Part shown: positions 18,090-27,174 of the stretch, piece after piece
Position numbering within the stretch: the stretch's first letter is position 1
Layout: each line of letters opens with the position of its first letter
DNA from: Planctomycetota bacterium
Lineage (GTDB): Bacteria > Planctomycetota > UBA1135 > UBA2386
Length of the DNA stretch: 64,000 nt
Direction: 5' to 3'
Assembly: GCA_020849665.1 (NCBI GenBank)
Contig: JADLFX010000059.1
Span: 1-64,000, forward strand
Notes under the pieces: generated by a model
What the model was told of the DNA's origin: nothing
What the model saw: the letters and a program-made list of their open reading frames with translations, nothing else
Database searches by the model: none
Translations under genes and position numbers: made by a program

Positions 18090-18533
18090 TCAGCGCAGGC
18101 GGCGTTCGATCGCCGCGAACGTGGCGCGCCAGCCGTTCTCGCACGCGGCGAAGTGCGCGTCGGCCGCCGGATCGATGGGGAAGCCGGCCTGCTCCACGCG
18201 CAGCAGCGCCCCGCCGGGCCGCGCCTCGATCGTGAACTCGGTGGTCGTCGTGATGGGGACGGCCGGTCCGCCCGCGCGCGCGTAGTAGCGCGCCGGCCCG
18301 AGGCGCAGGCGGCGGCCCGGCTCGAAGCGCTCGATGGTCGCCGACCAGACGTACTCGGGGTCGTCCTCGCGCGCGCCCCACGCGGCCGCCCAGATCCCGC
18401 CCTCGCGCGGCTCGAGGACGACCCGCGCGGCACCCCACCAGCCGCGGATCGCGCTCGGCGTGGTCAGCAGCGCGAACACCTCTTCCGGCGTGGCGGCGAG
18501 CAGGATCTCGTGGCGGTGCGTGCGGGTGGTCAT
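18090..18533 (-). CDS. SRPBCC / AHSA1-like protein
   Basis: A 147-residue single-domain protein of the Bet v1-like START superfamily. The hallmarks are an early ATPEEVFALLTTPSAIRGWW (helix-grip start), the central ITTTTEFTIEARPGGALLRVEQAG and a long C-terminal helix (ACENGWRATFAAIERRL). Such proteins bind hydrophobic ligands or resemble the Hsp90 activator Aha1. It converges with the EamA gene, nine bases apart. Specific role unknown. Confidence 0.85.
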   Translation of the reverse strand: MTTRTHRHEILLAATPEEVFALLTTPSAIRGWWGAARVVLEPREGGIWAAAWGAREDDPEYVWSATIERFEPGRRLRLGPARYYARAGGPAVPITTTTEFTIEARPGGALLRVEQAGFPIDPAADAHFAACENGWRATFAAIERRLR

Positions 18534-18754
18534 GGTGGCGGGCGCGTCGCGTCCCACAGCGGGGGACGCGCAGCCCCTCCATGCTTCCGTTGGCGACCCT
18601 GCTCGGCAACACTTGCCCCTGCCAGTGGCCCGCGCCGCCGCGCGCGCCCGTTCCGCGGGCCGCGCCGTGCTCACCCGGGCCGCCCTGCCGGCAGCGGATC
18701 CCGACCCTCCCCGGAATTCCCGCGGCCCCAGGGCATTCGCTACACGATCCGCCC

Positions 18755-20419
18755 ATGGCCCAGCCCCCGAGTCCCCCCCCAACTCCGCGTCCGAAGCTCA
18801 CCGCCCGCGGCGTGGCCATCCTCCACAACCCCGCCCTGAACAAGGGCACGGCGTTCACCGACGCCGAGCGCGACGCACTCGGCCTGCGCGGCCTGCTGCC
18901 ACCCCACGTGGCCACGCAGGAGCTGCAGATGGAGCGCATCCTGGAGAACTTCCACCGGCTGCCCGATGACCTCGAGCGCTACAAGTACCTGGCGGCGCTG
19001 CTCAACCGGAACGAGTCGCTCTTCTTCCGGGTCCTGATCGACCACCCCGACGAGATCATGCCGGTGGTCTACACGCCGACCGTGGGCCTGGCGTGCCAGC
19101 TCTTCGGCCACATCTTCGAGCGGCCGCGCGGCATGTTCCTCTGCGCCGACGACCGCGGTCGCATGGCCGAGGTGTTGCGCAACTGGCCGTACCGCGAGGT
19201 CTCGATCATCGTCGTCAGCGACGGCGAACGGATCCTGGGACTCGGCGACCTGGGCGCCAACGGCATGGGCATCCCGGTGGGCAAGCTCGCCCTCTACACC
19301 GCGGCCGCGGGCATTCCGCCCAGCCAGTGCCTGCCCATCCTGCTCGACGTCGGCACCGAGAACCGCGCCCTGCTCGCCGACCCGCTCTATGTGGGCCTGC
19401 GCCGGCCGCGCCTGCGCGGCGCCGAGTACGACGCGTTCCTCGAGGAGTTCGTGCTCGCCACGCAGGAGGTGTTCCCCGGCGTGCTGGTGCAGTTCGAGGA
19501 CTTCGCCACCTCGCACGCCTTCGAGCTGCTGCGCCGCTACCGCGACCGGATCTGCACGTTCAACGACGACATCCAGGGCACCGCCGCCGTCACCATGGCG
19601 GGGTTCTACTCGGCGCTGCGGGTCACCGGCGGACGGCTCGCGGACCAGCGCATCCTCTGCCTCGGCGCCGGCGAGGCGGCCACCGGGATCTGCGACCTGG
19701 TCACCGCGGCGATGCGCGCCGAGGCGGTGCCCGACGCGCAGGCGCGCGCGCGCTGCTGGCTTTTCAACAGCAAGGGTCTGGTGGTGAAGGCGCGCACCGA
19801 CCTGGCGCCGCACCATCGCCCCTACGCCCACGACCACGTGCAGCTCACCGACTTCCTGGCGGCGGTCGAGACGCTCAAGCCCACGGCGATCGTGGGCGTG
19901 TCCGGCGTCGCGCACGCGTTCACCCAGCCGATCGTCGAGGCGATGACCCGGCTGAACCCGCGGCCGATCGTGTTCGCGCTCTCCAACCCGACCTCCAAGT
20001 CGGAATGCAGCGCGGAGGAGGCGTACCGCTGGAGCCGCGGGCGCGCGCTCTTCGCCAGCGGCAGTCCGTTCCCGCCCGTGACGCTGGACGGGCGCACGCT
20101 GGTGCCCCGGCAGGGCAACAACTGCTACATCTTCCCCGGTGTGGGCCTGGGCGTGATCGCGGCCGGCGCACGCCACGTCACCCACGAGATGTTCTCGGCC
20201 GCCGCGGTCACGCTCGCAGGCCAGGTCACGGAGGTGGACCTGGCGCAGGGCAGCCTCTACCCGCCGCTCGGCCAGGTGCGCGAGGTCTCGGCGCGGATCG
20301 CCGCCGCGGTGGCGGAAGTGGCCTACCGCCACGGGCTGGCCACCAGGCCCGAGCCCAAGGACCTGCTCGGCCACATCCAGTCGCTGATGTTCGACCCCCG
20401 CTACCGCAGCTACGTCTGA
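18755..20419 (+). CDS. maeA: NAD-type malic enzyme
   Basis: A 554-residue malic enzyme, which oxidatively decarboxylates malate to pyruvate; the length matches the large bacterial and eukaryotic type. The catalytic tyrosine is Y106 in VVYTPTVG. The metal-binding segment reads VQFEDFATSHAF followed by FNDDIQGTA. The dinucleotide fold starts at LGAGEAATGI, and FNSKGLVV and ALSNPT complete the signature. NAD rather than NADP preference is inferred from overall similarity to SfcA/MaeA. Start at the only well-placed ATG. Monocistronic, facing the convergent nnrE gene. Confidence 0.93.
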   Translation: MAQPPSPPPTPRPKLTARGVAILHNPALNKGTAFTDAERDALGLRGLLPPHVATQELQMERILENFHRLPDDLERYKYLAALLNRNESLFFRVLIDHPDEIMPVVYTPTVGLACQLFGHIFERPRGMFLCADDRGRMAEVLRNWPYREVSIIVVSDGERILGLGDLGANGMGIPVGKLALYTAAAGIPPSQCLPILLDVGTENRALLADPLYVGLRRPRLRGAEYDAFLEEFVLATQEVFPGVLVQFEDFATSHAFELLRRYRDRICTFNDDIQGTAAVTMAGFYSALRVTGGRLADQRILCLGAGEAATGICDLVTAAMRAEAVPDAQARARCWLFNSKGLVVKARTDLAPHHRPYAHDHVQLTDFLAAVETLKPTAIVGVSGVAHAFTQPIVEAMTRLNPRPIVFALSNPTSKSECSAEEAYRWSRGRALFASGSPFPPVTLDGRTLVPRQGNNCYIFPGVGLGVIAAGARHVTHEMFSAAAVTLAGQVTEVDLAQGSLYPPLGQVREVSARIAAAVAEVAYRHGLATRPEPKDLLGHIQSLMFDPRYRSYV

Positions 20420-20424
20420 ACGGG

Positions 20425-20444
20425 ACGCGCCGCACGCGGCGCGT
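20425..20444. terminator. Bidirectional terminator hairpin between maeA and nnrE
   Basis: A 9-bp inverted repeat (ACGCGCCGC / GCGGCGCGT) with a two-base centre fills the 25-base space between the two convergent stops. It can serve both transcripts. Confidence 0.55.
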
Positions 20445-21062
20445 TCACAGCGGGATCCCGAGCGGCGCCACGATCACGCGGCCGACGTACGGTCGCGCCG
20501 TGGCCACGAGCAGGCCCTGTTTGGCGGCGTGGAAGGTGACCGTCACGTCGCCGCGGCAGGCGATGCCGCCGAGGGCCTCGCCGCTGTCGCCGTGCAGGCC
20601 GCTGGGCACGTCGACGCACAGTTTCGGGCCGACCGCGCGGTTGAACAGATCCACCCAGCGCGCGGCCGCGCCGTCGAGCGGCCGCACCAGGCCGGTCCCG
20701 TAGAGCGCGTCGATCCACACGGTGCCCGCCGGCACGCGATCGGGATCCGGAGCCTCGGAGTGCACCGGGACGCCGGCGTTGCGCAGGATGCGCAGTTGCA
20801 GCGCCGCGTCCGGGCAGCGCGACGGCTCCGGCGCGGCCAGCAGGTGTACGCGGGCCGCGCGCCCGAGATGCCGCGCGGCGGCCAGGCCGTCGCCGCCGTT
20901 GTTGCCGGGACCGCACAGGATCATCCAGCTCGCGCCGAGTCCGCGCGCGGCATCCGCGACGCCGCGCGCCGCGTTCTCCATCAGCAGGATCGACGGCATC
21001 CCCAGCTCGCGCACCGCGCGCGCATCGAGGGCGCGGGACTCGGCCACGGTCATGGTGTGCAT
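20445..21062 (-). CDS. nnrE: NAD(P)H-hydrate epimerase (YjeF N-domain)
   Basis: A 205-residue protein that interconverts the R and S forms of damaged hydrated NAD(P)H. The signature CGPGNNGGDGLAAARHL is at about residues 50-66. The catalytic aspartate region is WIDALYGTGL, and DVPSGLHGDSG and VTFHAAKQGLL complete the fold. The usual C-terminal dehydratase domain (NnrD) is absent, so it should be encoded elsewhere. The ATG overlaps the recG stop by 13 bases, implying co-translation. A second ATG nine bases downstream is also possible. Confidence 0.92.
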   Translation of the reverse strand: MHTMTVAESRALDARAVRELGMPSILLMENAARGVADAARGLGASWMILCGPGNNGGDGLAAARHLGRAARVHLLAAPEPSRCPDAALQLRILRNAGVPVHSEAPDPDRVPAGTVWIDALYGTGLVRPLDGAAARWVDLFNRAVGPKLCVDVPSGLHGDSGEALGGIACRGDVTVTFHAAKQGLLVATARPYVGRVIVAPLGIPL

Positions 21063-22975
21063 GGCGGAATCATGCCAGCCTCGCCCCGCACCGCATCGCG
21101 CACGCGCTGCAGGAGGCCGTGGTCGCCGACCGGATCCAGCGCGCGCAGATCCACGTCGCCGCTCTGCGCCTGCCCGAGCAGCTCGCCCGCGCCGCGCAGG
21201 CGGAGGTCGGCCTCGGCCAGCTCGAAGCCATCGGTGGTCGCGCACACGGCGCGCACGCGCTCGCTCGCCTCCCCCACCAGCAGGCAGATCCCCCGGCGCC
21301 GTCCCCGTCCCACGCGGCCGCGCAGCTGGTGCAGCGTGGCCAGCCCGAAGCGGTCGGCCTCGACCACGACCATCACGGTGGCGTCCGGGACGTCCACCCC
21401 GACCTCCAGCACCGTGGTGCCGACCAGGATCGGGAACGCACCGGCGCGGAACTCCGCCAGCACGCCCTGGCGCTCCTCGGCCGGCATCCGCCCGTGCACG
21501 AGCCTGCAGGCGAAGTGGCGCGCCAGCGCGCGTTGCACCTCGACGGCGCTGCCGCGTTCGCCGGCCGCGCCGATGCGGTGTGCCACCACGTACGCCTGCT
21601 CGCCGCGCGCCAGCGCGCGCCGCAGCACGGCCAGGACGCGGCGCCACTCGCGCGGCGCCAGCCAGAACGCGCGTGGCGGGCGCCTGCCGCCCGGGCGCGA
21701 GCGCAGGACGATGCCGTCCAGGTCGCCGAAGAGTGCCAGGGCCAGGGTGCGCGGAATGGGCGTCGCGCTCATCACCAGCACGTGCGGATCCTCGCCCTTG
21801 TGCACCAGCGCCATGCGCTGCGCCACGCCGAAGCGGTGCTGCTCGTCCACGATCACCAGCCCCAGGCGCGCGAAGACGGTGCGCTCGGTGAGCAGGGCGT
21901 GGGTGCCGAACACCACGCCGCACCGCCCCGCGCCGAGCTCCGCCTCCACGGCGCGTCGCTCGGCCGGGGGACGCGCCGCGCTGAGCAGGTGCAGGGCGAC
22001 GCGGCTGCCAGCCAGCCAGGCCGCGAACGTGGCGTGGTGCTGCTCGGCCAGGAGCTCGGTCGGCGCCAGGAACGCCACCTGCCAGCCGGCGGCCACCACC
22101 GCGAGCGCGGCGAACCACGCCACCGCGGTCTTGCCCGTCCCCACGTCGCCCTGCAGCAGGACTCCCATGGGCGCCGGCCCCCGCAGCCGCTGCCGCAGCT
22201 CCTGCACCGCACGCTGCTGGTCGTCGGTCCACGCGAACGGCAGGCGCGCGCGGATCCGCTCCAGCAGCTCGTCGCCCACCTCGATGCGCGGCCCGCGCCG
22301 CGCGAGGCGCAGGCGCCGGGCCCGCTCCACGCGCCGGAACAGCGCCGCCGCCTCGCGCACGGCGAAGCGGCGCCGCGCGGCCTCGTGCTCGGCCACGCTG
22401 GCCGGGGCGTGCATGGCGCGCAGCGCGGCCGGCAACGGCGGATGATCCAGCGCCAGTTGCGGCGGCAGCGGCTCCTCGGGCCAACGCGCGAGCGGCGCCT
22501 GCGCGAGCACGCTCTGGATCCAGGTCCGCAGCCGCGCCTCGCCCACCCCCTCGATCTCGGGGTAGCGCACCAGCATCGGCCCGGCGTCGGCCGCGGACTC
22601 GGGCACGATGCGCGGCGCCTTGAGCTGCCACGCCCGACCGCGCCGCTGCAGCACGCCCTCGACCACGCGCTCCTGACCCGTGGTGTAGGCCTTGCGCAGG
22701 TACGGCTGGTTGAAGAACGGCACCAGGAAGGGCGTGCCGTCGGAACTCGCGAAGGTCACCATCACCATCGAGCGCCGGCCCGGCAGCCACTGCAGGGTGA
22801 CGCGCTGCACGCGCCCCTTGAGCCGCACCAGCAGGCCCTCCGCCGTCGCGACCGGCGCGGCGAGCGTGGCCACCGCCGCCACGCGGCGCGGGAAGAAGTG
22901 CAGGAGATCGCCGAGCGTGCGGATGCCGGCCGCGGCGAGCCGCTCGGCGACCCGGGCGCCGACGCCCTTGAGCAC
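21050..22975 (-). CDS. recG: ATP-dependent DNA helicase RecG
   Basis: A RecG branch-migration helicase, about 641 residues. It begins with the LKGVGARVAERLAAAGI helix-hairpin region and the OB-fold wedge domain. Helicase motifs follow: Walker A LLQGDVGTGKTAV, DEQH box (VIVDEQHRFG), motif III MSATPIPRTL, HGRMPAEER, TVLEVGVDVPDATVMVV and LHQLRGRVGRG. The start is uncertain. I use the GTG at 22975, directly before the conserved N-terminus. A GTG at 23104 would add a cysteine-rich stretch unlike RecG and overlap the upstream gene by 89 bases. Confidence 0.93.
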   Translation of the reverse strand: MLKGVGARVAERLAAAGIRTLGDLLHFFPRRVAAVATLAAPVATAEGLLVRLKGRVQRVTLQWLPGRRSMVMVTFASSDGTPFLVPFFNQPYLRKAYTTGQERVVEGVLQRRGRAWQLKAPRIVPESAADAGPMLVRYPEIEGVGEARLRTWIQSVLAQAPLARWPEEPLPPQLALDHPPLPAALRAMHAPASVAEHEAARRRFAVREAAALFRRVERARRLRLARRGPRIEVGDELLERIRARLPFAWTDDQQRAVQELRQRLRGPAPMGVLLQGDVGTGKTAVAWFAALAVVAAGWQVAFLAPTELLAEQHHATFAAWLAGSRVALHLLSAARPPAERRAVEAELGAGRCGVVFGTHALLTERTVFARLGLVIVDEQHRFGVAQRMALVHKGEDPHVLVMSATPIPRTLALALFGDLDGIVLRSRPGGRRPPRAFWLAPREWRRVLAVLRRALARGEQAYVVAHRIGAAGERGSAVEVQRALARHFACRLVHGRMPAEERQGVLAEFRAGAFPILVGTTVLEVGVDVPDATVMVVVEADRFGLATLHQLRGRVGRGRRRGICLLVGEASERVRAVCATTDGFELAEADLRLRGAGELLGQAQSGDVDLRALDPVGDHGLLQRVRDAVRGEAGMIPPCTP

Positions 22976-23015
22976 CGTGACCGGAGAGTCCGTGCACCAC
23001 TCCGTGGCGGGGGCC

Positions 23016-24566
23016 CTAGTCGGGGAGCCGGACACGGCAGCGCACGCCTCCCAGCAGACACGCTTCGGGCGTGGTCCCGTGCACGCGCAGCACGGCGTGA
23101 CCACCCAGTCCGGACGGACAGGCGCCCAGATCCACGTCGGCCGGGACGCCGGCGCGGAGCGTCAGCCGCGCCGCGAACAGGACGTCGTCCAACGCCGCCG
23201 CGCGCCTCTCCGCGAGGGGCCGCGTGGCCGCGGCGGCCGCCGGCCGCCCCCGGTCGCGCGCCAGCTCGAGCACGACCTGGGCGTCCCGCGGGCTGGTCAC
23301 GCGCACGCGCACCGGCGCGGACACGCGCAGGCCGCCCAGGGCCTCGACGGCGACGCGCTCGACGCGCGGCAGGCGCAGGGCCGGGTCGCCGAGCAGGTGA
23401 TAGAGGTCCGCGGTGTAGCGACGCAGGCGCGCCTGGCTCTCGGTGAAGAGCATGAGCATCCCCGCAAGCGTCTGGGCACGGCGCGTGAACGGGTCGCCCG
23501 GGTCCGGCGCGAGCATGCGGCGCCGCGCCTCCGCCAGGAGCGGTCCCAGGCGTGCGGGGCGCTGGTGGTCGCGCGCGAGCCGCATCAGCTCGCGGCCGAG
23601 GAGGAGGTCGCCGAACGGGAACGACACCTGCGACGCCGCCACCACCGCCACCGGCCCGTGCGCGGCGAAGAGCAGGTCCTCGCCCAGCGATCGGCGCGGG
23701 AACTCGCCCACGTGGCAGGCGAAGGCGAACACCAGGGTGCGCTGGGCACCCCGCAGGCGCGCGGCGTCCTCGCGGCGCAGCAGCGGCCAGCTGCCGCTGC
23801 GGCCGCGCAGGCGCAGGTCCGCCAGCCGGTCGATCTGGCCGTGCCCGGCGTAGAGGAACGCGAAGGGCCCGGCGTCGAGTTCGGCCCGCACCACCTCGGC
23901 GAAGTCCTCGGGCGGCGCGAAGTACGGCGACTCGGGCAGCGCCACGAGCGAGCGCAGGCGCTGCGCGGGGTCCAGCTCCTCGGTGAAGAGCACGCGCATG
24001 GCGTTCTCCAGGGTCGCGTCGAGGACCGCGCCGAAGTCGCCGTCGCCGGCACAGAACGTCAGCTCGCGCACCCACTCGCCCGGCGCCAGCCGCTCGTAGG
24101 CCAGGGAGCGTGCGATCACCGCGCGCAGCTGGTCGGGGCTGGCCGCGGGGATGCGGCCCAGCGCGAAGCTCGGCGCGCCGTCGCCCTTCACGTCCACGTA
24201 GCCGAGGTCCGACCAGACCTGCGCGCTGCCCGGCATCCCCGGCACGATCGTCGGCAGGCCCGGGCGCGCGAGGGCGGGCACCGGCAGGCCACCGCGTGCC
24301 GCGTCCCCGAGCAGGAGCACGTGACCCGGCTGCGCCGCTGCCGCGATGCGCGCGTGCAGCATGGTGCGCAGCGCTTCGGCCACCGCGCGCGGGTCGTCGC
24401 CGGCGGGGACCTCGATCCACTCGGCGCGCAGACCCTCGGCCCTGCGCGCCTGCAGCAACCCCTGCGCGGCCTCGGCCAGCGCCGGCGGGCCGACCACGAG
24501 GTAGTCCTGCGCGGCGCAGAGAGTCGCGCACACGGCCAACGCCGAGGTGGAAAGGACACGCCGCAT
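23016..24566 (-). CDS. Secreted gingipain-like (C25) cysteine protease
   Basis: A 516-residue exported protein (signal peptide MRRVLSTSALAVCATLCAAQ). It shows the family C25 catalytic pair: a histidine at H242 in FLYAGHGQID and a cysteine at C284 in FAFACHVGEFP. Before these are the DLGYVDVKGDGAP and ALGRIPA segments common in C25 proteins. The later LLGDPALRL resembles the strand that closes the domain. The C-terminal ~110 residues are beta-rich. It lies 40 bases upstream of recG on the same strand and is divergent from the UDP-sugar pyrophosphorylase, with only 42 bases between their starts. Substrate unknown; processing of surface proteins is plausible. Confidence 0.75.
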   Translation of the reverse strand: MRRVLSTSALAVCATLCAAQDYLVVGPPALAEAAQGLLQARRAEGLRAEWIEVPAGDDPRAVAEALRTMLHARIAAAAQPGHVLLLGDAARGGLPVPALARPGLPTIVPGMPGSAQVWSDLGYVDVKGDGAPSFALGRIPAASPDQLRAVIARSLAYERLAPGEWVRELTFCAGDGDFGAVLDATLENAMRVLFTEELDPAQRLRSLVALPESPYFAPPEDFAEVVRAELDAGPFAFLYAGHGQIDRLADLRLRGRSGSWPLLRREDAARLRGAQRTLVFAFACHVGEFPRRSLGEDLLFAAHGPVAVVAASQVSFPFGDLLLGRELMRLARDHQRPARLGPLLAEARRRMLAPDPGDPFTRRAQTLAGMLMLFTESQARLRRYTADLYHLLGDPALRLPRVERVAVEALGGLRVSAPVRVRVTSPRDAQVVLELARDRGRPAAAAATRPLAERRAAALDDVLFAARLTLRAGVPADVDLGACPSGLGGHAVLRVHGTTPEACLLGGVRCRVRLPD

Positions 24567-24608
24567 GACCGGATAATCCGCGCCCACCCGACCACGTTCC
24601 ATTCGCAA

Positions 24609-25739
24609 GTGGCCAAGCTCAAACCCCCTGACCTCACGCCCGAGCAGCAGGAGTACCTCGCCCGCTACGGCTTCGATCCGGAGCTGTTCCGCGCCTGGCA
24701 GGAGGGAGTGCACAAGGGCACGCTGAACCGCAAGAACAACGCGGTGACCACGCCCCTGCTGGCGCCCGATCCGGGCTCCGTCCACGACCTGCCGCGCAAG
24801 AACTCCAAGAGCCACGCCACGCTCGTCCACCTGGGGACGGAGGCCATCCGGCGCGGGGAGCTGGGCATGGTGGTCCTCAACGGGGGCATGGCCACGCGCT
24901 TCGGCGGGGTGGTGAAGGGGGTGGTGGACGTCCTGGGGCCGGGGCGCTCGTTCCTGGCCCTGAACGTCGAGGACCTGCAGCACGCGGCGAAGGAATGCGG
25001 CGGGCGCATCCAGCTCTTCCTGATGAACAGCTTCGCCACCGATCAGGCCACGCGCGCCCACTTCGCCGAGCACCACGACTTCGGCCTGCCCGCGGACCAG
25101 GTGCACATGTACACGCAGTTCATCTCCATGCGCCTGGAGAAGGACGGCAATCTGTTCGTGGGCAAGGACGGCCAGCCCAGCTTCTACGGCCCGGGCCACG
25201 GCGACTTCGCGCCAGCCCTGCGCCGGAGCGGCCTGCTGCAGCGCTTCCTGGACCAGGGCGGCAAGCACCTCTTCGTCTGCAACGTGGACAACCTCGGCGC
25301 CCGCATCAGCCCGCTCCTGCTGGGCAGCCACATCCACAGCGGCGCCGAATGCACGGTGGAACTCGCTCCCAAGTGGCCCGGCGACGTGGGCGGCTCGCCG
25401 TACTCGTTCGAGGGACGGGTGCAGCTCGTCGAGCAGGTGCGCTACCCGGAGGGCTTCGACCCCGACATCGTGGACGTGTTCAACACCAACACGTTCCACT
25501 TCTCCGCGGCGGCGCTGAACCGCGACTTCGACCTGGCCTACTACTACGTCGAGAAGAAGGTCGAGGGCCGGCCGGCCGTGCAGATGGAGCGCCTGATCGG
25601 CGAGATGACGCGCCACCTCAGCACCAACTTCGTCAAGGTGAAGCGCACCGGCGTGGACACACGCTTCCTGCCCATCAAGACGCCCGAGGACCTGAGCGCC
25701 GCGCGCGCCGACATCCTGGCCATCTACGGCGGAAGCTGA
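24609..25739 (+). CDS. UTP-glucose-1-phosphate uridylyltransferase family (UDPGP)
   Basis: A 376-residue nucleotidyltransferase of the eukaryotic-type UDPGP family, which makes UDP-sugars from UTP and a sugar-1-phosphate. The nucleotide-binding loop is VVLNGGMATRFGG (about residues 97-109). Later landmarks are MNSFATDQAT, HGDFAPALRRSG, the metal/uridine region FVCNVDNLGARI and NTNTFHFS, followed by FLPIKTPEDL. Start at the GTG 24609. UDP-glucose, UDP-galactose or UDP-N-acetylhexosamine are all possible products. It would feed envelope polysaccharide synthesis. Confidence 0.85.
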   Translation: MAKLKPPDLTPEQQEYLARYGFDPELFRAWQEGVHKGTLNRKNNAVTTPLLAPDPGSVHDLPRKNSKSHATLVHLGTEAIRRGELGMVVLNGGMATRFGGVVKGVVDVLGPGRSFLALNVEDLQHAAKECGGRIQLFLMNSFATDQATRAHFAEHHDFGLPADQVHMYTQFISMRLEKDGNLFVGKDGQPSFYGPGHGDFAPALRRSGLLQRFLDQGGKHLFVCNVDNLGARISPLLLGSHIHSGAECTVELAPKWPGDVGGSPYSFEGRVQLVEQVRYPEGFDPDIVDVFNTNTFHFSAAALNRDFDLAYYYVEKKVEGRPAVQMERLIGEMTRHLSTNFVKVKRTGVDTRFLPIKTPEDLSAARADILAIYGGS

Positions 25740-25764
25740 TCCGGACGCCGCCGCGCGGGGATCG

Positions 25765-27069
25765 TCACGCCCGCCGCGCCGGCGCCTCGTCGGGGAAGGT
25801 CAGCAGCACCTGGTCGATCCGGTGGCCGTCCATGTCCACGACCTCCAGGCGGAAGCGCTCCCATGCGAATGCGTAGCCCCGCTTGGGCATGGTCTCGAGG
25901 TTGGCGAGCAGCAGGCCCGCCACCGTGGTGTAGCGCAGCTCGGCCTCGCGCGGCAGCTCCTCGACCGCGAGCAGTTCCTTCAGCTCGCTCACCGTCATGC
26001 GGCCGTCGAGGAGCCAGGAGCCGTCGGCGCGCTGCACCGCGCGCGGCTCCTCGTCGTCGCGCGGCAGGTCGATCTGGCCGAGCACCGCGCGCGAGAGGTC
26101 GTTCAAGGTCACCAGGCCTTCCGTGCCGCCGAACTCGTCCACCACGATCGCCACGTGGGTGTGCTCGTTCGCGAAGCGCTCCAGCACGCGGAGCGCCGCC
26201 GTGGTCTCGAGCACGTAGAGCGGCGGCGTGGCGAGGTCCGTCAGGGCGAAGTCCTGGCCGGAGAAGCCGCTGCGCAGCAGGTCCTTGACGTGCACCATGC
26301 CGACCACCTGGTCGAGTCCGCCGCGGCAGAGCGGGAAGTGCGTGTGGGGTGTGCCGGACACGACCGCGCGGATCCGGTCCAAGGTCCACTCGGGCTCGAG
26401 GTGGACGATCTCGCCACGCGGCACCATCAGCTCGCGCACCTGCCGGTCGCCGAAGCGCAGCACCCGCTCGACCAGCTCGCGCTCCTTCTCGTGCAGCACC
26501 CCCAGCTCTGCGCCGCGCCGCACGAGGCTGCGGATGTCGTCGTCCGAGACCTCCTGGGCCGGCCGCGTCGCCCCGCCGAAGAGCCGCAGCACCGCGTCGG
26601 TGCTGCGCGTCAGGAGCCAGACGAACGGCGCCGCGAGGCGCGAGAGCACGTGCATCGGCCCGGCCACCAGCCGCGCGATCGGCTCGGGCCGGCCCATGCC
26701 GAGGCGCTTGGGCACCAGCTCGCCGAGCACCAGCGAGAGATAGGTGATGCCGATCAGCACGAGCGCCGTGGCCAGCCAGTGTGCGTGCGGGGCGAGCCAG
26801 GGCGATGCCTCCAGGATCCGGGCCAGCGGCCCCACCAGCTCGGCCTCGCCGAAGGCGCCAGCGCTGATCCCGACCAGGGTGATCCCGATCTGGACCGTCG
26901 ACAGGAAGCGGGTCGGGTGGCCGGCCAGCTCCAGCGCCTGCCGCGCCCCGGGTCGGCCGCGGCGCAGATCCTGCTCGAGCCGCCCGCGCCGCGCCGACAC
27001 CACGGCGATCTCCGACATCGCCAGGAGGCCGTTCAGGACCAGGAGGCCGAGCAGGAGGACGAAGACCAT
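25765..27069 (-). CDS. CNNM/CorC/HlyC-type membrane protein with CBS domains
   Basis: A 434-residue protein with an N-terminal DUF21 membrane domain (about 1-190, several helices including MVFVLLLGLLVLNGLLAMSE and LATALVLIGITYLSLVLGEL). A tandem CBS pair spans about 205-330 (MVPRGEIVHLEP, FPLCRGGLDQVVGMVHVKDLL, VAIVVDEFGGTEGLVTLNDL). The CorC/HlyC domain is at the end (about 345-430, GRMTVSELKELLAVEELP, TVAGLLLANLETMPKRG). Such proteins transport or regulate magnesium or other divalent cations. Start at the ATG 27069 that opens the first helix. Convergent with the UDPGP gene. Confidence 0.92.
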   Translation of the reverse strand: MVFVLLLGLLVLNGLLAMSEIAVVSARRGRLEQDLRRGRPGARQALELAGHPTRFLSTVQIGITLVGISAGAFGEAELVGPLARILEASPWLAPHAHWLATALVLIGITYLSLVLGELVPKRLGMGRPEPIARLVAGPMHVLSRLAAPFVWLLTRSTDAVLRLFGGATRPAQEVSDDDIRSLVRRGAELGVLHEKERELVERVLRFGDRQVRELMVPRGEIVHLEPEWTLDRIRAVVSGTPHTHFPLCRGGLDQVVGMVHVKDLLRSGFSGQDFALTDLATPPLYVLETTAALRVLERFANEHTHVAIVVDEFGGTEGLVTLNDLSRAVLGQIDLPRDDEEPRAVQRADGSWLLDGRMTVSELKELLAVEELPREAELRYTTVAGLLLANLETMPKRGYAFAWERFRLEVVDMDGHRIDQVLLTFPDEAPARRA

Positions 27070-27174
27070 GGCGTCGCGCGCGAACGGAGGGGCGAAGCTA
27101 GGGCTTCGCCGCCTCCGGTTCACGTCCGGATCCCTGGCGGGTCGCCGGCCGAGGCAGGCCGGCGGCCGGATCGC

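Noticed and set aside
22976-23104. An extended GTG start for RecG that overlaps the upstream protease gene.
   Set aside because: The added 43 residues are Cys/Pro-rich and unlike RecG N-termini, and the frame would overlap the protease gene by 89 bases.
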